Of a DNA stretch of 64,000 nucleotides, positions 52,195-61,643 are shown one piece after another. The translations under genes and the position numbers were made by a program. Source of the DNA: Qipengyuania xiapuensis (GTDB taxonomy: Bacteria; Pseudomonadota; Alphaproteobacteria; Sphingomonadales; Sphingomonadaceae). The stretch covers positions 539,001 through 603,000 of the forward strand of contig NZ_JAIGNL010000002.1 of the NCBI RefSeq assembly GCF_019711395.1. The letters are read 5' to 3'. The notes under the pieces are model-generated. The model had not been told where the DNA came from and did not search any database. It saw nothing but the letters and a program-made list of their open reading frames with translations. Within the stretch, counting starts at the first letter, position 1. Every line of letters starts with the position of its first letter.

Positions 52195-53889
52195 TCAGGC
52201 GCTCAGCATCACGCGCAAATTGTCCAATTGTTCGACATCGACGCTTTGGGGCGATGTCCTCAGGCGGTCGTCCAGCTCGCTGCAGCGCGTCCCGAGATCG
52301 GCCTCGCCGAAGAAGGAGGCGACACCGGCAATCTGGTGCAGCTGGCGGGCCAGGTCTTCGAGCGAGCAGCCTTCGAGCTCGCCGGAGGCCACGGCCTTGT
52401 CGATGGCCATGAGGGCAAGCGCCTTGCGCTCGGCAAAGCGGCGCGAAAGGCCGGCGCTCGGCTGCGCGGCCGGTTTTGCGTTTTCGGCTGCAGGCGATGC
52501 CTTGAGCCATGTGTCGAGAGCGGCGGCCAACGCCTGGAGCTCGAGTGGCTTGGCAAGCGAGGCCTGCATTCCGGCATCACGGCTCTCGGCTGCGTAATCG
52601 CTTCCGACATCTGCCGAGAGCGCGAGGATCGGCAGCTTATCGGCCCCGATCCCTGCCTCGCGAATGGCTATCGCCGCGGCAAATCCATCGAGAACGGGTA
52701 GTCGGCGATCCATCAGGACGAGGTCGAAAGGCTCGCCCGCCTGCTCGGCGCGGCGCACCTGCTCGATCGCCTGCCTGCCGTCCGCGACGATCTCGGCCTG
52801 GTAGCCAAGGCGGTGGAGCAGGCCGCGTGTGACCTGCTGGCTCACCGGATCGTCCTCGGCGACGAGAATGCGCGCTGACTGCATCCTGGCGGGTACGAAA
52901 CCGACCTGCGCGGTTCCCTGCTCCGGGCATTCGGGCGCTTCTGCCGCCGTCAGCGGCAGGGTGATCGTGAAGGTCGAGCCGACGCCCGGCTCGCTCGCGA
53001 CCGAAATCGTACCGCCGAGCAGTTCGGCAAGCTGGGCGCTGATGGTCAGGCCGAGTCCGCTGCCGCCGTAGTGACGATCGGTGTCATTCTCTGCCTGGGT
53101 GAACTTCTCGAAAATGCGATCGAGCTTGTCGGCGGCGATCCCGATGCCGGTGTCGGTGACTGCGATGCACAGGGCCTTGCCGCCGTCCGCCTTGCGCGCG
53201 GTGACGTCGATCCTGCCGCTATGCGTGAACTTCACGGCATTGCCGAGGAGGTTGAGAATGATCTGGCGCAGGCGGGTGGGGTCGCTTTCGACCCACTCGG
53301 GCACATCGTCCTCGACTGCCAGCTCGAGGGCCACGCCCTTGCGCGCCGCAACCGGCGTCATCATCGTGAGAGCTGCGCCGAGCTTCTGGCGCAGGTCGAA
53401 GCTTTCGGACGCCACGTGGACCCGCCCCGCCTCGATCCGTGCATTGTCGATGAGGTCGTTCAGCATCGCGAGCATGGCGCGACCGGAATCGGCCAGCATT
53501 TCCAGATTGCAGCGCTTTTCCTCGTCGAGATCGCCTGCAAGCAGCACCTCGGTGAAGCCGATCACCCCGTTCATGGGCGTGCGGATTTCGTGGCTCATGT
53601 CGGCAAGGAAGGAGGCTTTCGCCTCGACCGCCGCATCGGCACGCGCGCGTTCCGCGGCAACTTTCTGCGCTGCGCGGCGCGATTGCTCGAACAGCCAGAA
53701 GATGAGAGAGCCGACGACTACGGCATTGGCGATCCAGAAGGCTGCCATCCCTTCGCTTCCCTGCAGGAAACGGTATGCTGCGAAGGCCGCAAGCCCGTAA
53801 ATCGCGCCTGTAAAAACGGCAGCAGCGATGCTTCGGGAAACGGCATGGCCGCCCGGGAAAGGTCGCTGAAGAAGTGCACCCGTCTTCAT
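52195..53889 (-). CDS. Hybrid sensor histidine kinase with receiver and HPt domains
   Basis: A 564-residue kinase with two membrane helices (about 20-40 and 50-67) and a coiled stretch. The HisKA domain has phospho-accepting His100 in SHEIRTPMNG. The HATPase has NLLGNAVKFT, DTGIGI and GSGLGLTI. A receiver follows (ILVAEDDPVSQQ, phospho-Asp in LVLMDRRLP, KPL), then a C-terminal HPt domain with His in ARQLHQIAG. There is almost no periplasmic sensing loop. The ATG at 53889 is preceded by GGGGGTAAGGAT and is preferred over one 33 bases upstream. It could donate phosphate to the lone receiver at 42471-42857. Confidence 0.93.
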   Translation of the reverse strand: MKTGALLQRPFPGGHAVSRSIAAAVFTGAIYGLAAFAAYRFLQGSEGMAAFWIANAVVVGSLIFWLFEQSRRAAQKVAAERARADAAVEAKASFLADMSHEIRTPMNGVIGFTEVLLAGDLDEEKRCNLEMLADSGRAMLAMLNDLIDNARIEAGRVHVASESFDLRQKLGAALTMMTPVAARKGVALELAVEDDVPEWVESDPTRLRQIILNLLGNAVKFTHSGRIDVTARKADGGKALCIAVTDTGIGIAADKLDRIFEKFTQAENDTDRHYGGSGLGLTISAQLAELLGGTISVASEPGVGSTFTITLPLTAAEAPECPEQGTAQVGFVPARMQSARILVAEDDPVSQQVTRGLLHRLGYQAEIVADGRQAIEQVRRAEQAGEPFDLVLMDRRLPVLDGFAAAIAIREAGIGADKLPILALSADVGSDYAAESRDAGMQASLAKPLELQALAAALDTWLKASPAAENAKPAAQPSAGLSRRFAERKALALMAIDKAVASGELEGCSLEDLARQLHQIAGVASFFGEADLGTRCSELDDRLRTSPQSVDVEQLDNLRVMLSA

Positions 53890-54040
53890 ATCCTTACCCC
53901 CATCGCAGTATATGGTTAACATTCTGATAGTGACGGGATCGTCCGGAAACTGCGCCGCCGTGGGTAATCCCGAAGGGCGTTTGCGACGAACCGAGGGAAC
54001 CGGCTACGTATGGTCGGCGTAATTATGCTAAGCCTGCAGA

Positions 54041-54132
54041 GGTCGCGGTGCTGCGCGGAATGGCATTCCCTGCGAACACCGCTACAGAACCCCTTCCCGC
54101 CCTTAAAAACGCGTGGGAGGGGGTTTTTCTTT
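54041..54132 (+). ncRNA. Candidate small structured RNA ahead of the PPIase gene
   Basis: Two consecutive hairpins are visible. The first (54045-54082) has outer stem GCGGTG/CACCGC and inner stems CGC/GCG and GGAA/TTCC. The second is the terminator at 54088-54132. No open reading frame of note covers them, and they lie in the 271-base divergent gap between the hybrid kinase and the PPIase gene. It does not match 4.5S, 6S or tmRNA sequences that I recognise. It may be a small RNA or the attenuated leader of the PPIase operon. Confidence 0.35.
54088..54132 (+). terminator. Intrinsic terminator upstream of the PPIase gene
   Basis: An 11-bp stem, AACCCCTTCCC (54088-54098) with GGGAGGGGGTT (54115-54125) including one G-T wobble, a 16-base loop, then TTTTTCTTT. 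It is a strong rho-independent signature. Its position 30 bases before the PPIase start shows that a transcript from upstream on the plus strand ends here, or is attenuated here. Confidence 0.75.
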
Positions 54133-54160
54133 GGGCAAAGCGCTGGCAGTGTCCTTGCCC

Positions 54161-55234
54161 ATGACCAAGCACCTGATTTCGCTAGCCGCTGCGCTGGCCC
54201 TCGCCGCTCCTCTCGCCGCACAGGATGAGAATTCGCGCTCAAGTAGCGAAGCGGTAGCGCAAACGAATATTCCCGCGCCCAGTCCCAACCAGATCGTCGA
54301 ACAGGCCGATGCGGAAGAATGGGTGCCCATTGCGCCAGAGGATCTGCTGGTGATGACGCTGGCACCGGACGCCGAGGGCAACGAGCGCAAGGTCGTGATC
54401 CAGCTGATGCCCGCGCCGTTCAGCGAGGCCTGGACCGCCAACATCCGCACCTTCGCGCGCAGCGGCTGGTATGACGACATCACCGTCAACCGCGTGCAGG
54501 ACAATTACGTCGTCCAGTGGGGCGATGCGAATTACGACAATCCGGAATCCGAAGGGGAACCGAAGGAACTTCCAGCCGGTCTCGGAAAGACGGACGAGAA
54601 CGACTACGCGGTGTCCTTCGAGGACGCGGATCAGCAATTCGTCGGAAGGCGACAATTCCGTATCTTCTGGGAAAATTTTCGTGAGGCGAACGGGCTTTCG
54701 GTCAATGACGTCTATCGCTCCTCACATGACGACCGGCAAAAGTTCAGCGACGACGCGTATGCGCGCGCCTGGGCTTTCCATGAAGGCTGGCCCTACGCGA
54801 CCGACCTCAAGGAGGCCTGGCCGATCCATTGCTACGGCATGGTAGGCGTGGGGCGTAACTATTCCCCCGATGCGGGAACAGGGGCGGAACTGTACACGGT
54901 CATCGGCCATGCTCCGCGCCACCTCGATCGCAACATCGCGCTGGTCGGACGGATTGTCGAAGGGATCGAGCACCTTTCGTCCTTGCCGCGCGGCAAAGGT
55001 CAGCTCGGGTTCTACGAAGACGAGAGCCGCCGCAAACCGATCCTTACCGTGCGCGTGGCGAGCGACCTGAACGCGGCCGAACAACCGCTGTTCGAGTATC
55101 TCGACAGCGGGAGCAAGACTTTCGCTCGGTATGCAGAAGCGCGCGCAAACCGCCGCGATCCGTTCTTCAACGTGCCTGCGGGTGGCGCCGATGTCTGCAA
55201 CGTGACCGTGCCGATCCGCCGCGTGGCCGAGTGA
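54161..55234 (+). CDS. Exported cyclophilin-type peptidyl-prolyl isomerase
   Basis: A 357-residue protein with a signal peptide ([14 protein letters not shown], cleavage about residue 20) and a cyclophilin fold from about residue 75 to 310. The active-site strand reads [16 protein letters not shown], keeping the catalytic Arg but replacing the usual FH before it. The hydrophobic end of the pocket is in the YGMVGVGRN region, with the late motif [15 protein letters not shown]. Divergent long cyclophilins of this kind are usual in sphingomonads and are predicted to assist periplasmic folding. Its stop overlaps the DUF1905 start (GTGA). No good Shine-Dalgarno sequence is seen. Confidence 0.85.
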   Translation: MTKHLISLAAALALAAPLAAQDENSRSSSEAVAQTNIPAPSPNQIVEQADAEEWVPIAPEDLLVMTLAPDAEGNERKVVIQLMPAPFSEAWTANIRTFARSGWYDDITVNRVQDNYVVQWGDANYDNPESEGEPKELPAGLGKTDENDYAVSFEDADQQFVGRRQFRIFWENFREANGLSVNDVYRSSHDDRQKFSDDAYARAWAFHEGWPYATDLKEAWPIHCYGMVGVGRNYSPDAGTGAELYTVIGHAPRHLDRNIALVGRIVEGIEHLSSLPRGKGQLGFYEDESRRKPILTVRVASDLNAAEQPLFEYLDSGSKTFARYAEARANRRDPFFNVPAGGADVCNVTVPIRRVAE

Positions 55235-55548
55235 GCGAGAGCCTTGCCTGCACCCTCCCCCTGCGCCGCTGGCAGGGGGATCGCGGGACCTATCACCTCG
55301 TCACGATCACCGGCGAGGCGGCCGAGGCCGTCGCGGCCCATGCGCTGCTGCAACGGCTCGAATTCGGCAAGCAGCGCGGCTTCGGCTCGGTGAAGGTCAT
55401 GGCCAGCGTCGGTCGGACGATATGGAAGACCTCGGTCTTCCCGCAGCGCGAAAAATCCGGGTGGGTACTGCTGGTCTCGAAGAAAGTGATGCGTGCCGAG
55501 GACCTGGCCGAAGGCGATCCTGTCGAGCTGGAGCTTGAGCTGCTGTGA
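55231..55548 (+). CDS. DUF1905 domain protein
   Basis: A 105-residue small beta-barrel-like protein of the DUF1905 family. The conserved phrases GTYHLVTITGE, GFGSVKVMASVG, WKTSVFP and YLLLVSKK-like WVLLVSKKVM are present. Function is unknown; in other genomes the domain is often fused to a YdeI-type OmdA domain, missing here. The GTG start overlaps the PPIase stop, and its own stop overlaps the next GTG, so three genes form a tightly coupled operon. Confidence 0.85.
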   Translation: MSESLACTLPLRRWQGDRGTYHLVTITGEAAEAVAAHALLQRLEFGKQRGFGSVKVMASVGRTIWKTSVFPQREKSGWVLLVSKKVMRAEDLAEGDPVELELELL

Positions 55549-55994
55549 GCGGGGGCCAACATCACCGGCGTCTGGCCTGGATTACGGCTGGCGGCCTGGC
55601 ACTTGCCTTGGTCTTTGGCATTTCCGGTGTTGCGCTGCCTCCAGGGGAAACCCTCTGGCACCTGATCGCCGCACCCGAGGAAGATGGCGGATGGAAATTC
55701 GAGACCATCGACGGCGTAGATGTCCGCAAGGACGGTTATTCGCTCGGTATTCGCTGGGGAAGGATTGTCGGCTTCCATGATGGCTGCAACGGATGCGGCT
55801 TCGACGACGAGTTGCCTTCCGGGGCTTCAGATCGAATGCTCGTTTGTACGCTGCAGGCATGCCCGGAGCGGCCCAATGACATATTATTCGGCCGCTTCGC
55901 CTATGGTTCGCCCGAGATGGAAGTGAACGGCGAGCGCCTGATACTTACCTTGCCGGGTCACCGCGCGGAACTGGTACGCGCCAGCCGCGACTAG
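55545..55994 (+). CDS. Unknown membrane-anchored protein with cysteine pairs
   Basis: A 149-residue protein with an N-terminal membrane helix (about 11-31) and a small domain. It contains IRWGRIVGFHDGCNGCG and VCTLQACPE, that is, a CxxC and a CxxxxC arrangement that could form disulfides or bind a metal. The phrase around WKFETIDGVDV and the later MEVNGERLILT recall lipocalin-like META/HslJ domains, but not convincingly. I do not recognise the family. The GTG overlaps the DUF1905 stop. Its TAG overlaps the stop of the convergent VOC gene in a shared CTAG. Confidence 0.65.
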   Translation: MSGGQHHRRLAWITAGGLALALVFGISGVALPPGETLWHLIAAPEEDGGWKFETIDGVDVRKDGYSLGIRWGRIVGFHDGCNGCGFDDELPSGASDRMLVCTLQACPERPNDILFGRFAYGSPEMEVNGERLILTLPGHRAELVRASRD

Positions 55995-56356
55995 AGCTTT
56001 TCCATCAGCTCGATGCGGTTGCCGAAGGGATCCTGGATGTCACCGCGGCGGTAGCCTTCGAGCGGCTTTCCTTCCTTGAATCCGACCCCGCAAGCCTCGA
56101 GCTTCGCCACGAGCGCGCCAAGGTTTTCGACCAACAGCGCGGGATGCGCGCGGCGCGCGGGAAGGAAGGCATCCTCCACGCCGCAGTGGATCGTGATCCC
56201 CTCGCCTTCGAACCAGCAGCCTCCGTTAAGCGCGAGATGCGCGGGCTTGGCGACTTCCTTGAGCCCCATGACGCCGCCCCAGAAATCGCGCGCATGCGGC
56301 TCGCCGCCATGCGGCATGGCGAGCTGGACGTGGTCGATACCGGTGAGAAGGCTCAT
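55991..56356 (-). CDS. VOC (glyoxalase/bleomycin resistance) family protein
   Basis: A 121-residue vicinal-oxygen-chelate protein. The start GIDHVQLAMPHGGE carries the first metal-type His, the middle HPALLVENL the second, and the end IQDPFGNRIELME the Glu ligand. This is a single-module VOC, so it should act as a homodimer. The substrate cannot be told. It begins inside the stop codon of the Rel/SpoT homologue (ATGA), so the two are translated together, a common sphingomonad arrangement. Confidence 0.88.
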   Translation of the reverse strand: MSLLTGIDHVQLAMPHGGEPHARDFWGGVMGLKEVAKPAHLALNGGCWFEGEGITIHCGVEDAFLPARRAHPALLVENLGALVAKLEACGVGFKEGKPLEGYRRGDIQDPFGNRIELMEKL

Positions 56357-58446
56357 GCGCGCTCTGCCTGTGCGATGGCATCGCTGGCGCGCAGCGCGCT
56401 GAGTATGCGGGTGAGGTGCGCGAGGTCGGCCACTTCGAGGTCGACCTCGTAAGTGGTGAAGGGGTGGTCGAGCTGGGTCTGCTCGAGGCTTTTCACGTTC
56501 ACCGCGTTCTGCGCGAAGATGCCCGCCATCTCGGCGAGCGTACCCGGCCGGTCGTAAAGCGTCACGCGCAGGCGGCCCACCGCCCCGCGCGAACGGCGAC
56601 CCCATGAAAGGTCGAGCCAGTCGCTGTCGATGCCCGTTGCGAGCTTGTGGCAATCGATCGCGTGCACCTCGACCGCCTTGTCCTGCTGGCGAAGCCCCAC
56701 GATGCGGTCGCCCGGCACGGGGTGGCAGCATTCGGCAAGCGTGTAGCCCACACCCGGTGTCAGGCCGCGGATCGACAGGCTCTTGCCGCTGCGCAGCCAC
56801 TCGTCGTCCTCGTCGGCCATGCCCTCTGTGCAGCCGGGCACCAGCGCTTCCATCACGGCGCGGTCGGTAATATTCGCGGCGCCGATGGCGTAGAACAGGT
56901 CTTCCGGCTCCTCCATCTCGAGCCGCTTCAGGGCATCGCGCAGCGCCTTCTTGCCGATCCTGGCAGGGACGCGCGTTACGATCTCGTCATAGAGCTTCTG
57001 GCCGAGATCGGCGATCTCGCTGCGCTCCTTCAGACGCACCGCACGGCGGATCGCGGCGCGAGCCTTGCCGGTAACGACGAAACCGAGCCAGCTCATCTGC
57101 GGCTCGGCATTCTTGCCCTTGATGATCTCCACCACATCGCCATTGCCGAGCTGTGTGCGCAGCGGCATGTGGCGCCCGTTGATCTTCGCGCCCACGGTCT
57201 GCGCGCCGAGATCGGTGTGCACTGCGAAGGCGAAATCCACCGCGGTCGAGCCCTTGGGCAGCTGGTGCAGCGCGCCCTTGGGCGTGAAAGCGAAAATGCG
57301 ATCCTGGTAGATCGCCATGCGCGTGTGTTCGAGCAGCTCTTCGGGATCGTGGCTGGCATCGACGATTTCGATCAGGTCGCGCAGCCAGCCCACCTGGCCA
57401 TCGGGCCGCTCGTCCTGCTTGTAGGCCCAGTGCGCCGCCAGCCCGAACTCGTTGGTGCGGTGCATTTCGCGGGTACGGATCTGAACCTCGACGCGCATCG
57501 ACTTGCCGTAGATCAGCGAGGTGTGAAGGCTGCGGTACCCGTTCGTCTTGGGCGTCGAGATGTAGTCCTTGAACTTGCCCGGAAGGAACTGCCACGTCGT
57601 GTGCAGGACACCCAGCGCGCGATAGCAATCGGCGACATCGTCGCAGATCACGCGGAAGGCCATGATGTCGGTCACCTGCTCGAAACTGACGTGGCGTTCG
57701 GCCATCTTGCGCCAGATCGAATAGGGGTGCTTTTCGCGGCCCGACACCTCGACGCTGAGACCCGCCTCGGCAAGCGCATGCTTCATGTCGAGCGCGATGG
57801 CATCGACCTGCCCGCCGTCCTGGTCGCGGATCTGCTGCAGGCGCTTGGTGATGGTGGCGAAGGCCTCGGGTTCGATATGCTCGAAGGCGAGCAGCTGCAT
57901 CTCGCGCATGTACTCGTACATGCCGACGCGCTCTGCCAGCGGCGCGTAGATCTCCATCGTCTCGCGCGCGATGCGCTGGCGCTTCTCCGGCTTCTTGATG
58001 AAGTGCAGCGTGCGCATGTTGTGCAGCCGGTCACCCAGCTTCACCAGCAGCACGCGGATATCCTCGCTCATAGCGAGCAGGAACTTGCGCAGGTTCTCCG
58101 CCGCGCGCTCGTTCTCGGGCATCTGCTCGATCTTCGAGAGCTTGGTGACGCCATCGACCAGCCGCGCGACGTCCTTGCCGAAATTGGCCTCGATATCCTC
58201 GATCGTGGCGAGCGTGTCCTCGACCGTATCGTGGAGCAGCGCGGTGGCGATGGTCTCCTGGTCGAGCTTGAGGTCGGTCATCAGGCCGGCGACTTCGACC
58301 GGGTGGCTGAAATAGGGGTCGCCGCTGGCGCGGGTCTGCGTGCCGTGCTTCTGCACCGTGTAGACATAGGCACGGTTCAGCATCGCCTCGTCGGCGTCGG
58401 GGTCGTATTCGAGGACCCTTTCTACGAGTTCGTACTGGCGCAGCAT
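56353..58446 (-). CDS. Bifunctional (p)ppGpp synthetase/hydrolase (Rel/SpoT homologue)
   Basis: The 697-residue RSH controlling the stringent response. The hydrolase HD domain has His48, His72-Asp73 and Glu76-Asp77 (ALLHDTVEDT). The synthetase domain (about 200-350) has GREKHPYSIWRKM, FRVICDDVADCY and the catalytic Glu in VEVQIRT. The TGS domain is at 385-445 (FTPKGALHQLPKGSTAVDFA) and the C-terminal ACT domain is about 615-690. All catalytic residues of both activities are present, as expected for the single RSH of alphaproteobacteria. GAGAG precedes the ATG. The VOC gene overlaps its stop. Confidence 0.96.
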   Translation of the reverse strand: MLRQYELVERVLEYDPDADEAMLNRAYVYTVQKHGTQTRASGDPYFSHPVEVAGLMTDLKLDQETIATALLHDTVEDTLATIEDIEANFGKDVARLVDGVTKLSKIEQMPENERAAENLRKFLLAMSEDIRVLLVKLGDRLHNMRTLHFIKKPEKRQRIARETMEIYAPLAERVGMYEYMREMQLLAFEHIEPEAFATITKRLQQIRDQDGGQVDAIALDMKHALAEAGLSVEVSGREKHPYSIWRKMAERHVSFEQVTDIMAFRVICDDVADCYRALGVLHTTWQFLPGKFKDYISTPKTNGYRSLHTSLIYGKSMRVEVQIRTREMHRTNEFGLAAHWAYKQDERPDGQVGWLRDLIEIVDASHDPEELLEHTRMAIYQDRIFAFTPKGALHQLPKGSTAVDFAFAVHTDLGAQTVGAKINGRHMPLRTQLGNGDVVEIIKGKNAEPQMSWLGFVVTGKARAAIRRAVRLKERSEIADLGQKLYDEIVTRVPARIGKKALRDALKRLEMEEPEDLFYAIGAANITDRAVMEALVPGCTEGMADEDDEWLRSGKSLSIRGLTPGVGYTLAECCHPVPGDRIVGLRQQDKAVEVHAIDCHKLATGIDSDWLDLSWGRRSRGAVGRLRVTLYDRPGTLAEMAGIFAQNAVNVKSLEQTQLDHPFTTYEVDLEVADLAHLTRILSALRASDAIAQAERA

Positions 58447-58495
58447 CTCTCAGCCACGATGTGGCCAAAGCGTGCTGCAATGCAACGCAAAAATC

Positions 58496-59479
58496 TCAGA
58501 ATTTCTGTTCGAGGGCCTCGATGAACGGTGCCGGCTGGTCGAGACGGAAGGCAACGCGCTCGATCAGGCGGGTGCGCCCCATGAAGCCGCTGTGCTCGAG
58601 CGGGCGCTTGAGCTTCAGGATAATGTTGGGATGCGAAAGGATCGCGGCGTTCAGCACATCGGGCCGTTTCGTCTCGGGATCGCTGATCGAAGGCTCTATG
58701 CGCTCGATCGCGTCCAAGGGCACGCGCATGTCGATCAGCCAACCCGAGCGCACCCGCACGTGGCCTGCCTCAAGCAGGATCGGGTAAAGGCGGAAGGCCT
58801 TCATCAGCGCGACGATGAACAGAGCGCCCCAGATGCCGAGCGCGAGCAGCACCAGTGCAGCGGTCTCGCTCCAGTGACTGACAAGCAGGTCAACGACGAC
58901 GATCTCGATCAGCTGGAGCACGAGGAAGGTCGCGATCATCGGATTGATCACGCGGTGGTAGGCAAAACCTTGCGCACCTGGCGGGACATCGGGCGCCTCG
59001 CCCCAGCGCAGCAGCGCGAGGCGAAGCATCGCGAGTTCCTTCGCCGCAAACCCAACCAGCTGCGGCGGGAATACCTGTTCCGCGGCAGACGCAAGTGAGC
59101 GACCGCGCCTTACATCACGAACGAGCACCGAGACGCTCCAGCCGGCCCAAGCCAGCACCGTCAGCCCCATGGCCATTGCGACGGCCTGCATATCGAACAG
59201 CGCCTCGCGAACCGGTGCCGCTGCGCCGATCGTCGCGACGATGCAGCCTGCGGCAAGCGCGCCGAGGAGGGCGCGAATGCCGGGTCGGTTCTTCGGCGCC
59301 TTGGCGATCAGGGCGAGCGCGAGCGCGTCCGCGCAGAGCCACAGGAAAAGGAGCGCGGCAGTGCGCGGGTGCTCGGCGGCAAGCGAAGTATGGGTCGCGA
59401 ACCGTCCCGCAAGGATGGCGAGAAACGGGAGGAAGAAAACCGCGGCCCTGCCGCCAAGTGCCCGAACGGAAAGCGCCAC
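58496..59479 (-). CDS. Multi-spanning membrane protein with C-terminal PH-like segment
   Basis: A 327-residue membrane protein with hydrophobic helices near 13-27, 38-60, 68-85, 100-120, 182-200 and 205-230. The cytoplasmic-type tail has RVRSGWLIDMRVPLDAIERIEP, shortened here, which resembles bacterial PH-domain proteins. It is conserved in related organisms as far as I recall, but has no known function. The GTG at 59479 is favoured by GGGAG six bases upstream. It lies between the RSH and M1 peptidase genes on the same strand, with gaps of 49 and 92 bases. Confidence 0.7.
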   Translation of the reverse strand: MALSVRALGGRAAVFFLPFLAILAGRFATHTSLAAEHPRTAALLFLWLCADALALALIAKAPKNRPGIRALLGALAAGCIVATIGAAAPVREALFDMQAVAMAMGLTVLAWAGWSVSVLVRDVRRGRSLASAAEQVFPPQLVGFAAKELAMLRLALLRWGEAPDVPPGAQGFAYHRVINPMIATFLVLQLIEIVVVDLLVSHWSETAALVLLALGIWGALFIVALMKAFRLYPILLEAGHVRVRSGWLIDMRVPLDAIERIEPSISDPETKRPDVLNAAILSHPNIILKLKRPLEHSGFMGRTRLIERVAFRLDQPAPFIEALEQKF

Positions 59480-59571
59480 CAGCTATCTCCCTCTTTTGCC
59501 AGGAGGGAGATACCGGCCCTGGCGCTTTCCGGCAATCGCAAGCGCTGCACGCTTTCGTGCAGCGCGCGCAA

Positions 59572-61497
59572 TCATTCGCTGGCGAGCACCCTGTCGACGC
59601 CCGCGCGCGTCACCGCGTGATAGCTGTCGCGTGTTTTCGCATAGATGCGCGTTGCGATCGGGCGGCCCCACTCGCCTTCGTTCCAAAGCACTGCGAAGAG
59701 CGGGCGGACGAACTTGGCGCGGCCGACGCGGGCAAGGAATTCCTCGGCCTGCGGGACAGCGGGTTCGTAACGGTTCTCCAGCGCCATCTCGAGCCACAGG
59801 AAGAGGATCTCGTTATTGCCGGTCTGCGACAGCCCCAGCGCCTGATCGAGCGCTGACAGCTGGTCTGTCGAGAGTTCTGCCGGCAGGTTGTCGAGGAAGC
59901 GCATCTGTTCGGCGGCTGTCCAGCCGGCATAGGCAGCGGGCATGTGGCCGGATGCCTTGTACTCCGACACGGCCGCATCGACTTCGGCGAAGGCTGCCGG
60001 ATCGGGCTTGGCGACATTGATCGGGAGGCCCGGCGCGAAGATCCAGTCGCGCAGCATCAGTGCCTCGGCCTCGGCATCGCCGGCCACGAGGTTGGCCATC
60101 ATGTCCTCATAGAACATCTCGCTCGTCGCGGGCTGGAATGCGTGGTTGTCGAACCACTGGCGCAGCCATGCATCGAACCGCTCCCTGCCGGTGATGCGCT
60201 CGACCGTGCGCAGGAAGAATGCGCCCTTGTCGTACGCGATCGCGCTGCCGAGCTGGTACTCGCCATCGGTAGCAAGCGCCGTGCCGGGAGCATCCGCTCC
60301 GACCTCGGCCAGTACCTCCTGAATATTGGCGTACATCAGCGCTGCTTCCTGTTCGGCGCGCTTCTTTCCGTAGACCGCCTCGACGATGCGGTTCTCGAAA
60401 TAGGTGGTGACGCCTTCGTTGAGCCAGCTGTCGCCCCACACCGCATTGGTGACGAGGTTGCCCGACCAGCTGTGCGCCAGCTCGTGCGCGACGAGGCCGT
60501 TGTTCGAGCGGTCGCCCGCGATGAAGGTGGGCGTGAGAAAAGTCATCACCGGGTTCTCCATCCCGCCGTAAGGGAAAGCGGGCGGCAGGATGATCATGTC
60601 GTAGCGGCCCCAGCGATATTCGCCGTAAAGCGCCTCGGCAGCGACAACCATCTCCTCTGTATCGGCGACTTCGGCATAGGCGCGCGGCAGAACCGAAGGC
60701 TCCGCCCAGACGCCGGTACGCGGGCCGATCGCGCGGAAGTCGATGTCGCCGGCGGCGATCGCGATGAGATAGGGCGGGACGGGCTTGTCCATGACGAAGC
60801 TAAATGCGCGGCGACCGTCACCGAGGTCCTCGGGTTCGCCCTGCACCACACCGCTCATGACGACATCGAGGGGCTTGGGAGCAGTGATGCGCGCTTCCCA
60901 GGTCTGGCGGATGCCGGGGCTGTCCTGCGTCGGGATCCAGGTCCGATTGAGGATCGCCTGTCCCTGGCTGAAGAGGAAGGGATGGACCTTGCCCGCGGTC
61001 TGCTCGGGGGTGAGCCACTGCAGCGCTGCCGCATCGGGCGCGGCGGCATAGGTGATCACGATCCGGCGCGGGCTTCCGGCTTCCTTGCCGATGGCGATCG
61101 AGACCGGGAGGCCCTTGCCTGTCTCGCCGGTGCCGTCACCCGTGTGGAAGTAGAGCGGCTGTCCTGCCGCATCGGTGACCGCAGTGATCTGCAGCCCGTT
61201 GCTGTCGAGCACCAGCTCATCGGCGTCCTCGCCTGCAGCAATGTCGAGGGTCGCAGTGCCGCCGATCGCCTTGGCGTCGAAGTCTAGCTCGAGATCGAGC
61301 GCGACGTGTGTGACACGCGCGACCTGCGGTTGCGCATAGGTCAGCGTGTCCAGCGCTTCGGGGCCCGTCAGGATGGGAGAGACCATCGGCTCCGGAATGG
61401 CAGTCGAGACGACCGGTTCGCTCGTCGCGCCCGTGCAGGCTGCGGTGGCGAGCAGGAGGGCAAGGCCGGAGGCCACTTTCGAAATGGGGCGACGCAT
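59572..61497 (-). CDS. M1 family aminopeptidase, leukotriene A4 hydrolase-like lipoprotein
   Basis: A 641-residue zinc aminopeptidase. The lipoprotein signal ends at the LATAAC lipobox (about Cys21). The exopeptidase motif is PYGGMENP, the zinc site is HELAHSW followed by the distal Glu in WLNEGVTTYFE. The C-terminal all-helical domain (about 490-640) is of LTA4H type. The motif order PAFPYGGMENPVMTFLTP matches the LTA4H/aminopeptidase B branch. The predicted location is periplasmic, membrane-anchored. The ATG at 61497 follows GGAAAGAG; upstream in-frame codons add a non-signal sequence. It is divergent from the GH16 gene with about 180 bases between. Confidence 0.93.
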   Translation of the reverse strand: MRRPISKVASGLALLLATAACTGATSEPVVSTAIPEPMVSPILTGPEALDTLTYAQPQVARVTHVALDLELDFDAKAIGGTATLDIAAGEDADELVLDSNGLQITAVTDAAGQPLYFHTGDGTGETGKGLPVSIAIGKEAGSPRRIVITYAAAPDAAALQWLTPEQTAGKVHPFLFSQGQAILNRTWIPTQDSPGIRQTWEARITAPKPLDVVMSGVVQGEPEDLGDGRRAFSFVMDKPVPPYLIAIAAGDIDFRAIGPRTGVWAEPSVLPRAYAEVADTEEMVVAAEALYGEYRWGRYDMIILPPAFPYGGMENPVMTFLTPTFIAGDRSNNGLVAHELAHSWSGNLVTNAVWGDSWLNEGVTTYFENRIVEAVYGKKRAEQEAALMYANIQEVLAEVGADAPGTALATDGEYQLGSAIAYDKGAFFLRTVERITGRERFDAWLRQWFDNHAFQPATSEMFYEDMMANLVAGDAEAEALMLRDWIFAPGLPINVAKPDPAAFAEVDAAVSEYKASGHMPAAYAGWTAAEQMRFLDNLPAELSTDQLSALDQALGLSQTGNNEILFLWLEMALENRYEPAVPQAEEFLARVGRAKFVRPLFAVLWNEGEWGRPIATRIYAKTRDSYHAVTRAGVDRVLASE

Positions 61498-61643
61498 GGT
61501 TGTTCTCTTTCCGATTGATGGCTCGCCCCGGACGGGCGATGCGATTTTGACTCGGCGCGCTCTATCGACCATCCCGGCACAGCTTTCTACCCTGCGCATT
61601 GAATACCTACCCAAGCACTTTCAAAACGCGCCACTTTGCGTAT

